From assembly GCA_026416065.1 (NCBI GenBank), contig JAOAFW010000158.1:1-6910 (forward strand): a DNA stretch of 6,910 nt, read 5' to 3'. The notes below the pieces were generated by a model that saw only the letters and a list, made by a program, of their open reading frames with translations, had not been told where the DNA came from and searched no databases. The stretch's first letter is position 1; the number at the start of each line of letters is the position of its first letter. Source of the DNA: Fimbriimonadales bacterium (lineage in GTDB: Bacteria; Armatimonadota; Fimbriimonadia; Fimbriimonadales; GBS-DC). This document shows, in pieces, positions 1 to 4,945 of this stretch. The translations under genes were made by a program, and so were the position numbers.

Positions 1-192
1 CACGACATCGACGCCGCGTGTGGACAACTGCGCGGGAGGCACCGGGGCAAACCGCTGCCGATGGCGTTGCAGGCGAGGAAGGAACGGGGAAGGCGTTTCT
101 CTCGAACCGTCAGGTTCCTCGCTGCGCTCGGAATGACAGAAGCCGTTCTGCACACATTCGTATGTCATTCCGAGCGCAGCGAGGAATCTTGA
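1..192 (+). CDS. 3' end of an unrecognised gene, tail encoded by a palindromic repeat
   Basis: The frame starting at base 1 is open from the window edge to TGA at 190-192, giving 63 residues of a protein whose start lies outside. The first part is basic (it contains RGRHRGKPLP and QARKERGRR), and its codons mostly end in G or C, as in the real genes here. The alternative frame that runs into LptC is less biased in this stretch, which is why this frame is preferred before about base 110. The C-terminus is read from the inverted repeat and ends in CHSERSEES, a tail typical of read-through into this repeat type. The TGA overlaps the TTG proposed as the lptC start (TTGA), which would allow translational coupling. 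No family was recognised. Genes of Kdo or lipid A metabolism are common upstream of lptC, but nothing visible proves that here. It could also be non-coding. Confidence 0.4.
   Translation, partial: HDIDAACGQLRGRHRGKPLPMALQARKERGRRFSRTVRFLAALGMTEAVLHTFVCHSERSEES
115..186. repeat. Perfect 24-bp inverted repeat (dispersed palindromic element)
   Basis: The arm at 115-138 (containing GCTGCGCTCGGAATGACA) is exactly the reverse complement of the arm at 163-186 (starting TGTCATTCCGAGCGCAGCG). The arms are separated by 24 bases. An RNA copy would form a long, stable hairpin. The repeat type, read as SFRAQRGI or CARND in one frame and CHSERSEES in another, is known to be dispersed in many environmental bacterial genomes; that statement is from memory of such translations, not a search. 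Here it lies across the junction between the upstream gene and lptC, and the right arm supplies the GAGGAA that precedes the TTG start. Confidence 0.85.
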
Positions 193-746
193 AGACCGTT
201 CGACGCGATGTTTTCTGGTACGGTTTTGTCGCCGGCTTCTCCGCCCTCTTTTTTTCTGCCTGCCAACCCGCTCGTGAAGCCTCCACACCGCCTCCTGAAC
301 CCCCGCGCAACGGCGCATCCGTTAGTCTGCCCGACGCACGCTACGAGATTGTGAAGCCTACATTAGAGCAGCAAGACGAGCAGGGACGCACCCTCTGGAA
401 GCTGGAGGCGCAGTCGCTGCAGGCGGAAACGCAAAGCGAAAAGGCGCAGGGGGTGCTGGTTCAGGTCAAGGGCTGGCTTTATCGCGAGGGCAAGCCGGTG
501 CTGGAGTTCCGCGCTCCCTACGCCCGCGCCAACGCCGATACGCGCGAGGTGGAAGCATGGGGCAACGTCGTCGCCGCCTCCAAAACGAACGACGCGCGGT
601 TAGAGGCGGGGCGAATCCTGTGGAAATCGCGCGCCGACCGAATCATCGCCAGTGAGAGGGTTTTTCTGAAGTGGGGCGCGCTCGAACTACGCGAACGCGC
701 CCTGCATGTGGACACTGCCCTCGAGAAGGTTTGGGGCACGCCTTAG
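189..746 (+). CDS. lptC: LptC-like LPS export lipoprotein
   Basis: The predicted 185-aa protein resembles LptC, the bitopic inner-membrane protein that passes lipopolysaccharide from LptB2FG to the periplasmic LptA bridge. After a basic, hydrophobic N-terminus comes FFSAC, a lipobox-like site with Cys at residue 25, so the anchor is probably lipid rather than the usual transmembrane helix; Phe at -3 is not ideal. The rest reads as the LptC beta-jellyroll: YEIVKPTLEQQDEQG, WKLEAQSLQAE, GKPVLEFRAPYARAN, VEAWGNVVAAS, ARLEAGRILWKS, ADRIIASERVFLKWG, and a final HVDTALEKVWG. Length is close to the family's usual 180-200 aa. TTG at 189 was chosen because it precedes the signal sequence and has GAGGAA just upstream at 181-186. 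ATG 162 and GTG 18 remain open but would add repeat-encoded residues ahead of the signal. No lptA follows; the next gene is convergent. Family assignment is fairly firm, the start less so. Confidence 0.75.
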   Translation: MKTVRRDVFWYGFVAGFSALFFSACQPAREASTPPPEPPRNGASVSLPDARYEIVKPTLEQQDEQGRTLWKLEAQSLQAETQSEKAQGVLVQVKGWLYREGKPVLEFRAPYARANADTREVEAWGNVVAASKTNDARLEAGRILWKSRADRIIASERVFLKWGALELRERALHVDTALEKVWGTP

Positions 747-2599
747 TACCCTATTGTGAGTTGCGCTGAGCGTGAGACACCGTTATAGGTCGCCGTGATG
801 GTAACGGTGGTGATAGTGCGTGCGCTGCGAGTCGTAATCGTGAAGTTTGCACTGGTTGCGCCAGCCGGTACCGTGACGCTGCTGGGTACGCTCGCCCGCG
901 TCGAACTGCTGCGCAACTGCACCACTGCACCTCCTGCAGGCGCGGGCGCAGTCAGACGCACTGTCCCCGTCGCTGTTCTGCCTCCTATTACAGAGGTCGG
1001 CTGAATGGTCAGCGAGTCCAGCGTGACGCTTGTGGAAGCGGGATTCACTGTCAAAGTCGCCTGGCGGGAGACGCTGCCTGCCGAGGCGGTGATCGTGACG
1101 CTGGTAACAACGGAAACGGACTGCGCAGACACAGTGAAATTGGTGGTCATCGAGCCTGCTGGTACGGTGACGCTACTGGGGACCGTCGCCGCCGCGGTAT
1201 TGCTGCTACTCAGGTTTACGACAAAGCCCCCTGACGGTGCGGGTCCCGTAAGCGTCACAGTTCCCGTGCTGGTATTGCCGCTTAGTACAGTCGTCGGGCT
1301 AAGGCTTAGACTGCTCAGGCTGGGCGGCGAACCCGCGCCGATGCCCAGCAGCGCACGATAGACATTCAGACGTCCCTTGCCGTTGCCGATGGTGCGCCCA
1401 TCATAGGGAGTGTAAGGATCCACATTAGTCTCCAGCGCATCGCGCACCTGCTGACTGGTCAGATAGGGGTTATACGACCAGAGTATCGCTGCCGCGCCGG
1501 ATACATAGGGACACGCCATCGAGGTGCCGCTCCAGCTCTCATAGCCACCGCCAGGCAGAGTGGAGAGGATTGCTTGTCCCGGCGCGGCGATATCAATCCA
1601 GTGACCGTACTGTGACCAGCTGGTGAGCTGGTCGTTAGCGTCGGTCGCCGCAACCGCGATGCACTGCGAATGATGAGCGGGATAGGCAGGGGCACTCGAG
1701 GCGAAGTTGCCCGCGGCAGCAACCAGGACACAGCCCATAGAAGCGGCGTAGTTAACCGCGTCGGAGATTGCCGTCGAAAAGTCCAGGGTGCCCAGACTCA
1801 TGCTGAGAATATGGGCGCCGTTGCTGGCAGCCCAGCTGATGCCGTTCGCAATGGTGGAGACAGTTCCGGACGTCTCTTCATCTAACACTTTCACGGGCAT
1901 CAGTTGGACGTAGCTGTGCGAGTTGGCAACAGCGGGATTCCACGCCGCCACACCCGCGACTCCAATCCCGTTATTGATTTCCGCCGCAGCAATCCCGGCG
2001 CAGTGCGTTCCGTGTCCTGCATAATCCATAAAGTCCTGCGACCAGCCCAGCACATTGAAAGCGTCGTAACCGTAAATCGCGCCGTTGCTGTGGCGGCGAA
2101 TCTTGTTCGCCAGGTCGGGGTGGTTGTAATCGATACCGCTGTCGATAATCGCGATGTAGACGGTGCGCTGGGGCAGCCACAGATCCCACGCTAAGTGCGC
2201 CTGAATCCGGTTCAGTCCATATTGCTGCCCGAAGCTGGGGTCGTTCGGTGTAGCGAAGGCAAATACCTTGTAATTCGGCTCCACATAGCGCACACCGGGT
2301 ATCGCGCGAAGGAACTCGCCCGCGCTCGGCATCGATATTTCGGGCGCGAGTTTCACAAGGTAAGCATCGATGGCAGGGATCTGCGCTGCGACCCCGCCGA
2401 CCATCTCCATCACCAGCATCGGCAGCGCATTCACGCCCGGCTCCAGCCCCACAATCAGTTCACCAGGCACAAAAGGTGTCTTAATCTGCTGCGGGTCGAG
2501 GCTCGGCAAAGGTTGCGCTTCTGCGTTAGCCTGCGTCCAGCCGCTTTGGAAAGCAACAAGGACGCACATCCATCCCAGAACTGCGCGCACGAATCGCAT
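743..2599 (-). CDS. Secreted subtilisin-like (S8) serine protease with two C-terminal Ig-like repeats
   Basis: The 618-aa product is a subtilase of the thermitase/fervidolysin type, expected to be exported and to degrade proteins outside the cell. Residues 1-26 look like a signal peptide (AVLGWMCVLVAF core, ANA|E cleavage). Residues 44-111 resemble an I9-type inhibitory propeptide (VPGELIVGLEPG, then VRYVEPNYKV). The catalytic domain spans about 120-418, with Asp153 in IIDSGID, His196 in GHGTHCAGIAA, oxyanion Asn298 in AAAGN and Ser360 in SGTSMACPYVSGAA, so the active site is complete. Residues 428-519 and 527-617 are two similar beta-rich modules sharing VPSSVTVPAG, probably for surface binding or stability. 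ATG at 2599 has AGGAGG 7 nt upstream (2607-2612). The gene lies 54 nt after tenA on the same strand with no clear terminator between them, so co-transcription is possible. Its TAA overlaps the lptC stop region. Confidence 0.93.
   Translation of the reverse strand: MRFVRAVLGWMCVLVAFQSGWTQANAEAQPLPSLDPQQIKTPFVPGELIVGLEPGVNALPMLVMEMVGGVAAQIPAIDAYLVKLAPEISMPSAGEFLRAIPGVRYVEPNYKVFAFATPNDPSFGQQYGLNRIQAHLAWDLWLPQRTVYIAIIDSGIDYNHPDLANKIRRHSNGAIYGYDAFNVLGWSQDFMDYAGHGTHCAGIAAAEINNGIGVAGVAAWNPAVANSHSYVQLMPVKVLDEETSGTVSTIANGISWAASNGAHILSMSLGTLDFSTAISDAVNYAASMGCVLVAAAGNFASSAPAYPAHHSQCIAVAATDANDQLTSWSQYGHWIDIAAPGQAILSTLPGGGYESWSGTSMACPYVSGAAAILWSYNPYLTSQQVRDALETNVDPYTPYDGRTIGNGKGRLNVYRALLGIGAGSPPSLSSLSLSPTTVLSGNTSTGTVTLTGPAPSGGFVVNLSSSNTAAATVPSSVTVPAGSMTTNFTVSAQSVSVVTSVTITASAGSVSRQATLTVNPASTSVTLDSLTIQPTSVIGGRTATGTVRLTAPAPAGGAVVQLRSSSTRASVPSSVTVPAGATSANFTITTRSARTITTVTITATYNGVSRSAQLTIGY
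749..1021 (-). repeat. Second Ig-like module of the protease (repeat unit 2)
   Basis: Encodes residues 527-617. It aligns with the preceding module over its whole length: SLTIQPTSVIGG matches SLSLSPTTVLSG, GTVRLTAPAPAGGAVV matches GTVTLTGPAPSGGFVV, VPSSVTVPAG is identical, and VTITATYNGVSRSAQLTI matches VTITASAGSVSRQATLTV. The repeat period is about 98-99 residues, so the array probably arose by internal duplication. Confidence 0.8.
1043..1318 (-). repeat. First Ig-like module of the protease (repeat unit 1)
   Basis: Encodes residues 428-519, directly after a short Gly/Ser/Pro linker (GAGSPPS) that ends the catalytic domain. It is Ser/Thr/Val-rich with alternating hydrophobic residues, as expected for a beta-sandwich. 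An 8-aa linker (519-526 region) separates it from unit 2. Confidence 0.8.
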
Positions 2600-2606
2600 A
2601 GAGTTT

Positions 2607-2612
2607 CCTCCT
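2607..2612 (-). promoter_or_regulatory. Ribosome binding site of the S8 protease
   Basis: Reads AGGAGG on the - strand, 7 nt before the ATG at 2599. It is a full-consensus Shine-Dalgarno sequence and fixes the start of the protease with its signal peptide. Confidence 0.85.
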
Positions 2613-2653
2613 GGGTTTTTAGGATTCGCGCTCTGTGCCCCGCTATCCTGCTT

Positions 2654-3316
2654 TTACACCACCCACTGCTCCTGCCGGTAGCCCATATCCCAGAACATCC
2701 ACTCGTAGCGGCTGGTCATCATGAAGTGGCGTTGCAGCGCGGCGCGCTGCGCGTCAGTGAGCGTCTCCGCGGTGGCGTCGGTCATCGCCAGCACTTCGCG
2801 CACGACACCACCGAACTGCTCCGAGGCGTAGGTGTCAATCCATCGCTGATACAGCGGATTGGGTGAACCTTGCTTTTCTAACTCCTTGCCAACCTCCCAG
2901 TAAATCCAGTAGCAGGGCAGAATCGCGCCGAGAATCTCGTGGAAGGGACGCGCGTAGCACACCGCCAGCAGGTAGTGGGTGTACGCCACGCAGGTCGGCG
3001 CCATCGGGGTTGCATAGACCTGCTCGGGCGTCAGTCCGAACTCTTCAAAAAAGCCCTCGTGCAGCGACCGTTCCACCAGAATCGCCGTCTTCGCGTGGTC
3101 GTTGAAGACCACCAGCCAGTCGTCGCTGGGGGCTTTCGCCGCAGCGAGGCTCAAACACTGCGCGTAGTAGCGTAAATAGTGCGCATCCTGAACCACATAA
3201 AACTTGAACGCCTCCTCCGTCAGGCTTCCGTCAGTCAGCCCTTTGAGGAAAGGATGGCGCAAAATCGCATCGTAGATCGGCGTGATCGATTGCCAGAGCT
3301 GTTCTGTGTAGCGCAT
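2654..3316 (-). CDS. tenA: Aminopyrimidine aminohydrolase / thiaminase II (TenA family)
   Basis: The 220-aa cytoplasmic enzyme should hydrolyse aminopyrimidine products of thiamin breakdown to hydroxymethylpyrimidine (HMP) for thiamin salvage; TenA proteins can also cleave thiamin. The residues described for the Bacillus subtilis enzyme appear at the same numbers: Asp44 and Tyr47 in QDAHYL, Tyr112, nucleophile Cys135 in LPCYWIY, Tyr139, Tyr163 and Glu205 in RYEWMFWDMGY. Length is typical of the family, the helices look intact and nothing is truncated. That places it with the Cys-type TenA group rather than the TenA_E group that lacks this Cys. No thiamin genes and no TPP riboswitch are visible nearby. 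The ATG at 3316 lacks a close Shine-Dalgarno sequence (only GGGGG about 12 nt away), while a TAGAAT stands 6 nt upstream. The protease gene follows on the same strand. Confidence 0.95.
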   Translation of the reverse strand: MRYTEQLWQSITPIYDAILRHPFLKGLTDGSLTEEAFKFYVVQDAHYLRYYAQCLSLAAAKAPSDDWLVVFNDHAKTAILVERSLHEGFFEEFGLTPEQVYATPMAPTCVAYTHYLLAVCYARPFHEILGAILPCYWIYWEVGKELEKQGSPNPLYQRWIDTYASEQFGGVVREVLAMTDATAETLTDAQRAALQRHFMMTSRYEWMFWDMGYRQEQWVV

Positions 3317-3322
3317 AGCGCA

Positions 3323-3328
3323 ATTCTA
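3323..3328 (-). promoter_or_regulatory. Possible -10 element of a leaderless tenA promoter
   Basis: On the - strand TAGAAT ends exactly 6 nt before the tenA ATG, which would put the transcription start on or next to the A of the ATG. A weak -35 candidate (TTAAAC) lies 16 nt further upstream. The poor Shine-Dalgarno sequence of tenA fits a leaderless mRNA. A hexamer of this quality can also occur by chance. Confidence 0.3.
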
Positions 3329-3403
3329 CCCCCGAAACTGAGCCGTTTAACAGGGAGATTCCCCCCACCCTTGTGGAAACTTCTGCATGGGCGCGCTGCG
3401 CTC

Positions 3404-3410
3404 AAAGGAG
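3404..3410 (+). promoter_or_regulatory. Ribosome binding site of the first pilin gene
   Basis: AAAGGAG lies 5 nt before ATG 3416. It decides the start: the frame is open back to 3179, but the upstream part overlaps tenA antisense and would bury the prepilin leader inside the protein. Confidence 0.8.
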
Positions 3411-3415
3411 CCATC

Positions 3416-3781
3416 ATGCGAAAGCTGGTCGCAAAGAGACGGGGGTTCACGCTCGTTGAGATTATGGTCGTAGTGTTCATCATCGCGGTGTTGGTCACGC
3501 TGGCGTTGCCCAGCTGGATGAACGCGCGTGCGCGAGCGCAGACCCGCACCTGTGTGGCGAACCTGCGCCGGATTCATCAGGCAAAAGAGACGTATGCACT
3601 GACGACACGCTCGCCCAACGGCACAGCGATTAGCATGAACGACTTAGTGCCAACTTATTTGCAAGCAGAGCCGTTCTGTCCTGCGGGGGGCGGCGCTGCC
3701 TACAGCGTAAACGCGATTGGGACGCCACCGACATGTCCTACAGGGCTGCCCAATCACTCTATCGATTGGACAGGGGACTAA
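3416..3781 (+). CDS. Small type IV prepilin with C-terminal Cys pair
   Basis: This 121-aa protein begins MRKLVAKRRG|FTLVEIMVVVF, a textbook class III prepilin leader: 10 basic residues, Gly at -1, Phe at +1 and Glu at +5, then about 20 hydrophobic residues. A prepilin peptidase should cleave after Gly10 and methylate Phe11, and the hydrophobic helix would pack in the pilus core. The mature part has CVANLRRIHQAKETYAL, then LVPTYLQAEPFCPAGGG and a short tail with a third Cys (Cys46, 88, 107). This layout is seen in small pilin-like proteins annotated as 'prepilin-type N-terminal cleavage/methylation domain' in Armatimonadota, Verrucomicrobia and Planctomycetes. Cys88 and Cys107 may form the C-terminal disulfide loop common in pilins. 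It is the first gene of the pilin operon. It may be a minor pilin or the main subunit; sequence alone does not decide. Confidence 0.88.
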   Translation: MRKLVAKRRGFTLVEIMVVVFIIAVLVTLALPSWMNARARAQTRTCVANLRRIHQAKETYALTTRSPNGTAISMNDLVPTYLQAEPFCPAGGGAAYSVNAIGTPPTCPTGLPNHSIDWTGD

Positions 3782-3783
3782 GC

Positions 3784-4266
3784 ATGCGAAGGGTACGGGG
3801 ATCGGCGTTCACAGAGATTTTGATAGCGGTGTTCATTGTAACGCTGCTGACGCTGAGCATCGCTGCGCTCTCGCCGATGACAGCGCGCATGCAGCGTCAG
3901 GCGCATCAATTCACCTTTGCCACGAATGTGGCACAGACGGCTCTGGAGCGGGTACGTACCCTCGATTTTCTGCAGATTACCGCGAATGGCTTGCTTGCCG
4001 CCGGGATTGGGCAAACGATTGAGCAGAACAACGCGAACCAATTCCGAGTGCGTTTTACCACTTTACCGCTGCCGGGTGGTGGAACGCTGAACCTGACAAA
4101 CGAGCTGCACAACGGCTCCGGTACCGTCGAGGTGGTCAATCTGACCACCAATAACGACATCCCAATAGGTTTGAAAACAATTATTGTCACGGTGCGCTGG
4201 CAAGAACCACGCACCAGTCGCTGGCATCAGGTGCAATTTGCAACCACTGTCGCCAGCCTCAATTAG
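3784..4266 (+). CDS. PilV/GspI-like minor prepilin
   Basis: A 160-aa prepilin starting MRRVRG|SAFTEILIAVF. The short basic leader, Gly6 at -1, Glu11 at +5 and a hydrophobic stretch to about residue 30 fit prepilin peptidase processing. The +1 residue is Ser instead of the usual Phe. The following helix (ARMQRQAHQFTFATNVAQTALERVRTLDF) has the pattern of PilV/GspI proteins, where the early alpha-helix carries a 'A..AlerlR' motif. The C-terminal half is beta-rich and ends in VTVRWQEP...WHQVQFATTVASLN, matching the VTVxW...R strand that closes PilV/GspI domains. ATG 3784 sits 2 nt after the previous stop and has AGGGG (3772-3776) inside the upstream gene, so the two genes are probably translationally coupled. 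In known systems the partner is PilW/GspJ, encoded next. Confidence 0.82.
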   Translation: MRRVRGSAFTEILIAVFIVTLLTLSIAALSPMTARMQRQAHQFTFATNVAQTALERVRTLDFLQITANGLLAAGIGQTIEQNNANQFRVRFTTLPLPGGGTLNLTNELHNGSGTVEVVNLTTNNDIPIGLKTIIVTVRWQEPRTSRWHQVQFATTVASLN

Positions 4267-4275
4267 CACAGGCAG

Positions 4276-4355
4276 GACTGTCCAAGCCACAGCAGCGTGG
4301 GCAGCCTCGTCCGTGGGAGAAACACCTGTGCTTGGACGCGACTGTCCAAGCCACA
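4276..4355 (+). repeat. Three-arm palindromic repeat, CTTGGAC/GTCCAAG family
   Basis: A 16-bp direct repeat (GACTGTCCAAGCCACA) occurs at 4276-4291 and 4340-4355. Between them, CTGTGCTTGGAC at 4326-4337 is the reverse complement of the core of both, apart from one bulged C. The middle arm can pair with the left copy (stem 4280-4292/4326-4337, 33-nt loop) or with the right copy (4327-4337/4344-4355, 6-nt loop GCGACT). The element fills most of the 105-nt gap between two pilin genes. There is no U-run after either stem, so it is not a classical intrinsic terminator. Confidence 0.8.
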
Positions 4356-4358
4356 ATC

Positions 4359-4365
4359 GGGGAGG
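4359..4365 (+). promoter_or_regulatory. Ribosome binding site of the PilW-like gene
   Basis: GGGGAGG lies 6 nt before ATG 4372 and only 3 nt after the right arm of the palindromic repeat. It favours ATG 4372 over ATG 4297, whose frame would read through the repeat and displace the prepilin leader. Confidence 0.75.
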
Positions 4366-4371
4366 ACGCAA

Positions 4372-4932
4372 ATGATACGGGGTAGGATACGCCGCGTACG
4401 CGGCTCGATGATGCTGGAAGTTGTGATAGCAAGCGCGTTATCCATAATGGTGGTAACGCTGTTGGTTAGCGCCCAAGTGAGTGTATTGCGCAACTATGAA
4501 CGCACGCTTGCCCAGAACACCGCGCAACGCACGACTTACAACGCCCTGCGGGAAATACGCGAGATTGTACAGCAAGCGATGTCCGTATCAGTGAGCGGAA
4601 ACAACGCTGTAATTATCCTGCCCCAGCGCGACGCCAACGGGCGTTTCAGGACCCCGACTCAGCCTGATACTGCGAATCCAGTCTCACTCCAGGTGAACTT
4701 CAGCACGGGGCAACTAACGCTCACGCAGAACGGGCAGACGCGCGTGCTGCTCTCCAACATATTGAACACAACGCCTCAAGGCGCCAGCTACGCGCCGTTC
4801 GTAGTGCAGCAGATTGCACCGGGCGTCACCGCACTACACATCCGTCTGAGAGCACAATCAGGGCATAACACCAGCACACAGTGCGTGTGGTATGAGGAAA
4901 CCGTTTTACTGCGCAACACGGCACAGAACTGA
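4372..4932 (+). CDS. PilW/GspJ-like minor prepilin
   Basis: The 186-aa protein starts MIRGRIRRVRG|SMMLEVVIASA: a basic 11-residue leader, Gly11 at -1, Ser at +1 and Glu16 at +5, then a hydrophobic helix to about residue 34. It fits the PilW/GspJ group, whose globular part begins after a long helix (here ERTLAQNTAQRTTYNALREIREIVQQA). The domain continues as beta-strands with a pattern like fimbrial PilW: NAVIILPQRDANGRF, VSLQVNFSTGQLTLTQNGQTRVLLSNI and, near the end, VTALHIRLRAQSG followed by ETVLLRNTAQN. The last strands resemble the PilW/GspJ ending where an 'L.v.l.v' strand precedes a final 'v.lRN'. It has a single Cys (in TQCVWYEE), so no internal disulfide. The product should co-assemble with the neighbouring pilins. 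PilW and GspJ cannot be told apart here. Confidence 0.8.
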   Translation: MIRGRIRRVRGSMMLEVVIASALSIMVVTLLVSAQVSVLRNYERTLAQNTAQRTTYNALREIREIVQQAMSVSVSGNNAVIILPQRDANGRFRTPTQPDTANPVSLQVNFSTGQLTLTQNGQTRVLLSNILNTTPQGASYAPFVVQQIAPGVTALHIRLRAQSGHNTSTQCVWYEETVLLRNTAQN

Positions 4933-4945
4933 GCGGAGGTAGGCA

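Noticed and set aside
110..310. Open frame on the - strand (66 codons)
   Set aside because: It is antisense to lptC and includes the palindromic repeat, which keeps several frames open. No protein family pattern was seen.
749..1318. Tandem DNA repeat or CRISPR-like array
   Set aside because: The similarity is at protein level between two domain-sized modules, with many base differences. There are no short repeats with unique spacers.
795..1361. Two + strand open frames (795-1004 and 1005-1361), Val/Thr-rich
   Set aside because: They are antisense to the Ig-like modules of the protease, and their low-complexity composition comes from the repeated Val/Thr/Ala codons on the other strand.
2613..2653. 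Terminator between tenA and the protease
   Set aside because: AGGAT/ATCCT arms exist on the - strand, but the stem is only about 5 bp with a 19-nt loop and no U-run follows.
2195..2866. Long + strand frame of 223 codons
   Set aside because: It spans the start of the protease and the end of tenA in antisense, both of which are clear genes. The product is His/Arg-rich without a recognisable domain.
3375..3386. Sigma-54 promoter for the pilin operon
   Set aside because: GG and GC are present but 8 nt apart instead of 10, and the surrounding consensus is missing.
3317..3415. TPP riboswitch upstream of tenA
   Set aside because: A short CTGAG occurs on the + strand, but the - strand leader is too short and lacks the paired THI-box elements.
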